In this document: one piece after another, positions 6,438-8,000 of the stretch
Position numbering within the stretch: the first letter of the stretch is position 1
Layout of the letters: each line of letters opens with the position of its first letter
DNA from: an uncultured Eubacteriales bacterium
Lineage (GTDB): Bacteria; Bacillota; Clostridia; Oscillospirales; Oscillospiraceae
Length of the DNA stretch: 8,000 bases
NCBI GenBank assembly: GCA_905205195.1
Contig: CAJLCS010000083.1
Span: 1-8,000 of the forward strand
Direction: 5' to 3'
The notes under the pieces: model-generated
The model's input: only the letters and a program-made list of their open reading frames with translations
What the model was told of the DNA's origin: nothing
The model's database searches: none
Program-made: the position numbers and the translations under genes

Positions 6438-6896
6438 CTGGACAAGCAGGGCATCAAGGTCATGGCCCGGAATCAGGAGGCCTACCATGAATATTTCGTG
6501 GAGGAAGAGGCGGAAGCCGGCATCGAGCTGTGCGGCACCGAAGTCAAATCCATCCGGCAGGGCACGCTGAACCTGAAGGACGCCTGGTGCGGCGTGAAGG
6601 ACGGCGAGCTGATTCTCAACCAGATGCACATCTCCCCCTACGAAAAGGGCAACATTTTCAACCGGGACCCCCGCCGCCCCCGCCGTCTGCTGATGCACAA
6701 GCGGGAAATCATGCGGCTGTACGGCAAGGTCAAGCAGGACGGCTATTCCCTGATTCCCCTGTCCGTCTATTTCCGGGGCAGCCGGGTGAAGGTCAATGTG
6801 GGCCTGTGCAAAGGCAAAAAACTATATGATAAACGGCAGGCGGCCGCAGAGCGCGATGCAAAGCGCCAGATCGACCGCGCCATGAAGGAGCGATAA
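6438..6896 (+). CDS. smpB: SsrA-binding protein SmpB (probable CTG start)
   Basis: SmpB binds the tRNA-like domain of tmRNA and delivers it to stalled ribosomes for trans-translation, its C-terminal tail probing the empty mRNA channel. From CTG it has 152 residues, the usual length. Motifs are KVMARNQEAYHEYFVEE (7-23), GTEVKSIRQG (33-42), MHISPYEKGN (63-72), RRLLMHKREI (82-91) and GKKLYDKR (126-133), followed by a basic tail with D-A-K-R-Q-I. Counting from CTG places the N-terminus exactly where family members start (M-x-K-x-x-x-K-V). Starting at ATG 6462 would remove eight conserved-length residues, and GTG 6429 would add three from within the Shine-Dalgarno. The stop is 2 nt before the PPIase ATG, so the two are cotranscribed. 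The tmRNA gene lies about 590 nt downstream on the same strand. Confidence 0.96.
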   Translation: MDKQGIKVMARNQEAYHEYFVEEEAEAGIELCGTEVKSIRQGTLNLKDAWCGVKDGELILNQMHISPYEKGNIFNRDPRRPRRLLMHKREIMRLYGKVKQDGYSLIPLSVYFRGSRVKVNVGLCKGKKLYDKRQAAAERDAKRQIDRAMKER

Positions 6897-6898
6897 GC

Positions 6899-7435
6899 AT
6901 GAATCCGACTTTCAAAATCACCATGGAGAACGGCGGCGTCATTTCCGGCGAGCTGTACCCCGACAAGGCGCCCCAGAGCGTGTACAATTTCATTGATCTG
7001 GCCAACAAGGGCTACTACAACGGGCTGATTTTCCATCGGGTCATTCCCGGCTTTATGATTCAGGGCGGCTGCCCCGAGGGCACCGGTATGGGCGGCCCGG
7101 GCTACTGCATCAAGGGCGAATTTTTCTTCAACGGCGTGAAGAACGATCTGCGCCACAAGCGCGGCGTGCTTTCCATGGCCCGTTCCTCCAGCCCCAACTC
7201 CGCCGGCAGCCAGTTCTTCATCATGCATGAGGACGCCAAGCATCTGGACGGCCAGTATGCCGCCTTCGGCAAGGTGACCGAGGGCATGGACGTGGTGGAT
7301 GCCATTGCTTCCACCAAAACCGATGCAAGCGACCGTCCCCTGACGGAGCAGAAGATCGCCTCCATCACCGTGGACACCAACGGCGAGACCTATCCGGAGC
7401 CCAACAAGCTGCCGGATCCCTACGGTCGGTTCTGA
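6899..7435 (+). CDS. Cyclophilin-type peptidyl-prolyl cis-trans isomerase (cytosolic)
   Basis: It catalyses cis-trans isomerisation of Xaa-Pro bonds and helps protein folding. It has 178 residues in a single cyclophilin domain, with no signal peptide, lipobox or membrane segment, so it is a cytosolic PpiB-like enzyme. The signature FHRVIPGFMIQGGCPEGTGM (45-64) carries the catalytic Arg47, Phe52, Met53 and Gln55. The segment GVLSMARSSSPNSAGSQFFI (89-108) carries Met93, Gln105 and Phe107, and HLDGQYAAFG is at 115-124. The tryptophan that confers cyclosporin sensitivity in human CypA is Leu here (about 116), as in many bacterial members, which predicts weak cyclosporin binding. ATG 6899-6901 uses AAGGAG (6885-6890) located in the end of smpB; the gap to the smpB stop is 2 nt. 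It is the last protein gene before ssrA. Confidence 0.95.
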   Translation: MNPTFKITMENGGVISGELYPDKAPQSVYNFIDLANKGYYNGLIFHRVIPGFMIQGGCPEGTGMGGPGYCIKGEFFFNGVKNDLRHKRGVLSMARSSSPNSAGSQFFIMHEDAKHLDGQYAAFGKVTEGMDVVDAIASTKTDASDRPLTEQKIASITVDTNGETYPEPNKLPDPYGRF

Positions 7436-7440
7436 GAAAT

Positions 7441-7471
7441 TCTTCCGGGGAGGCTCCCCTCCCCGGGATTT
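7441..7471 (+). terminator. GC-rich hairpin between the PPIase gene and ssrA
   Basis: A 9-bp GC-rich stem (CCGGGGAGG at 7445-7453 with CCTCCCCGG at 7458-7466) closes a CTCC loop. Only a short T stretch (ATTT, 7468-7471) follows, so it is a weak intrinsic terminator at best. It could also stabilise the 3' end of the PPIase message or mark a processing point upstream of tmRNA. Confidence 0.5.
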
Positions 7472-7486
7472 CAGCCACTTTCATCC

Positions 7487-7835
7487 GGGGGCGTACTGGT
7501 TTCGACGGAGACAGTGAGGCTGGAATAGCGGGCCGTGGCGCCTGGCCACGATAAAACGGGCAATTCTTAAATTTAACTGACAACAATAACGTTGCTCTGG
7601 CTGCCTAATTAGGCCGCCCATCCGCCCTGGAAGGTCCACGAGCCAGGCTCGGGTGTCATTTTAGTGGAGACCGTGCGTACGCAAAGCTTTGCGCGTACCA
7701 TGCATTATGAAGCTACCAAATCCGGCAGGGTGTTTGTTCCCGTCCGGACAAGGGAATGTAAATAACAAACTGCGCCCGGAGAGGTTCTTTCCAAGTTGTT
7801 TTCGGACAGGGGTTCGACTCCCCTCGCCTCCACCA
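7487..7835 (+). ncRNA. ssrA: Transfer-messenger RNA (tmRNA, 10Sa RNA)
   Basis: tmRNA acts as tRNA-Ala and mRNA to free stalled ribosomes and tag the unfinished protein for proteolysis; it works with SmpB, encoded just upstream. The gene is 349 nt as a one-piece tmRNA. The 5' end GGGGGCG (7487-7493) pairs with CGCCTCC (7825-7831) to form the acceptor stem, with one G-U pair, and the CCA end is encoded (7833-7835). The 5' signature GTACTGGTTTCGACGG (7493-7508) and the T arm AGGGG-TTCGACT-CCCCT are textbook. The tag ORF lies at 7579-7608. Downstream are pseudoknot-type stems, for example CGAGCC/GGCTCG (near 7640-7652) and a long palindrome around 7677-7698. No clear promoter is seen in the 51 nt between the PPIase stop and the 5' end. 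Confidence 0.98.
7579..7608 (+). other. tmRNA tag-peptide reading frame (DNNNVALAA, stop TAA)
   Basis: Within ssrA, the frame GAC AAC AAT AAC GTT GCT CTG GCT GCC TAA encodes DNNNVALAA. The ending VALAA is the classical ClpXP/ClpAP degron, as in the Bacillus tag. The upstream context TTTAACT before the resume codon corresponds to the E. coli layout (TAACT before GCA). An alternative Ala codon GCA further upstream runs into TGA after a few codons and is excluded. Confidence 0.88.
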
Positions 7836-7840
7836 AAAGT

Positions 7841-7878
7841 CCACCGTAATTTTGATAGAATTACGGTGGGCTTTTTCT
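7841..7878 (+). terminator. Intrinsic terminator of ssrA
   Basis: A perfect 11-bp stem (CCACCGTAATT at 7841-7851 with AATTACGGTGG at 7859-7869) with a 7-nt loop is followed by GC and TTTTTCT (7872-7878). It starts 5 nt after the tmRNA CCA, so it ends the ssrA transcript and the precursor is trimmed back to CCA. Confidence 0.93.
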
Positions 7879-7931
7879 ATGCCCAAAAACCGCTTGGAAT
7901 CAGGCTTTTCGGCTATTTCGGCACATAAGTG

Positions 7932-7974
7932 AACCCCGCTGCAGGCAATTCTGCGGCGGGGTTGCGTGCTTTTT
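7932..7974 (+). terminator. Second strong hairpin, possible back-up terminator
   Basis: A 13-bp stem with one G-U pair (AACCCCGCTGCAG at 7932-7944 with CTGCGGCGGGGTT at 7951-7963) encloses a 6-nt loop. TTTTT follows only after GCGTGC (7970-7974), so the T tract is displaced and termination efficiency is uncertain. No gene lies between it and the ssrA terminator. It may instead terminate something, or be an element belonging to a gene, beyond position 8000. The rest of 7879-8000 shows nothing else that I can support. Confidence 0.4.
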
Positions 7975-8000
7975 GCGCGGATTGAGGCGTTTTGTTCCGC

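Noticed and set aside
5514..6698. 394-codon minus-strand open frame opposite the HAD gene and smpB
   Set aside because: It runs across the intergenic promoter region and two real genes, its C-terminal part is a frame of the small dinB-linked gene, and it has no domain signature.
7677..7698. Palindrome around AAGCTT as a protein-binding operator
   Set aside because: It is inside tmRNA, where a long stem or pseudoknot is expected, so RNA structure explains it.
7689..7928. 79-codon open frame over the 3' half of ssrA and its terminator
   Set aside because: It lies within a structured RNA gene and runs through the terminator hairpin; no ribosome binding site or family similarity is seen.
7811..8000. 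Phage or integrative-element attachment site at the 3' end of ssrA
   Set aside because: ssrA is a common integration site, but no direct repeat of the tmRNA 3' end and no integrase are present in the window.

Overview
The window is GC-rich chromosomal DNA from a low-redundancy, housekeeping region of a bacterium of the class Clostridia. A gut Oscillospiraceae/Ruminococcaceae-like lineage is my best guess, inferred from the gene order, AGGAGG-type ribosome binding sites, sigma-A-like promoters, a Firmicutes-type SOS box and the style of the DinB and tmRNA sequences. The species cannot be named from sequence alone. There are eight protein genes (one cut by the window edge) and one tmRNA gene, with very little free space.

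Positions 1-3838, minus strand: an operon read from right to left, dxs - tlyA - nadK - argR, with overlaps or gaps of only a few bases. It combines isoprenoid precursor synthesis (DXS), an rRNA methyltransferase/hemolysin-like protein (TlyA), NAD kinase and the arginine repressor. This is the usual Firmicutes core order; recN is expected just beyond position 1. The xseA/xseB/ispA genes that often precede dxs are not upstream. Instead there is a promoter at 3964-3992 and a leader of about 120 nt, and dxs has a TTG start with a poor ribosome binding site.

Positions 4056-5656, minus strand: a two-gene unit consisting of an 87-residue protein of unknown function, translationally coupled (TGATG) to dinB, the Y-family DNA polymerase IV. 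Its promoter is excellent (TTGCAG-17-TATAAT with extended -10). The promoter spacer holds a 12/14 match to the Bacillus/Clostridia LexA (SOS) box, so the unit is very probably damage-inducible. This is the most interesting part of the window.

Positions 5668-7435, plus strand: a divergent promoter whose -35 lies 11 bp from that of the dinB unit drives a HAD-family phosphatase, then smpB and a cytosolic cyclophilin (PPIase). smpB appears to start at a CTG codon placed ideally behind a very strong Shine-Dalgarno sequence. ssrA (tmRNA, 7487-7835) follows, with a tag ORF encoding DNNNVALAA and a clear intrinsic terminator. SmpB and tmRNA form the trans-translation ribosome-rescue system, here with a PPIase gene between them. 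The last 120 bases contain only another strong hairpin.

I see no mobile element, CRISPR array or tRNA gene. Long open frames antisense to dxs, dinB, tlyA and the HAD/smpB genes are shadows of the high-GC coding strand.
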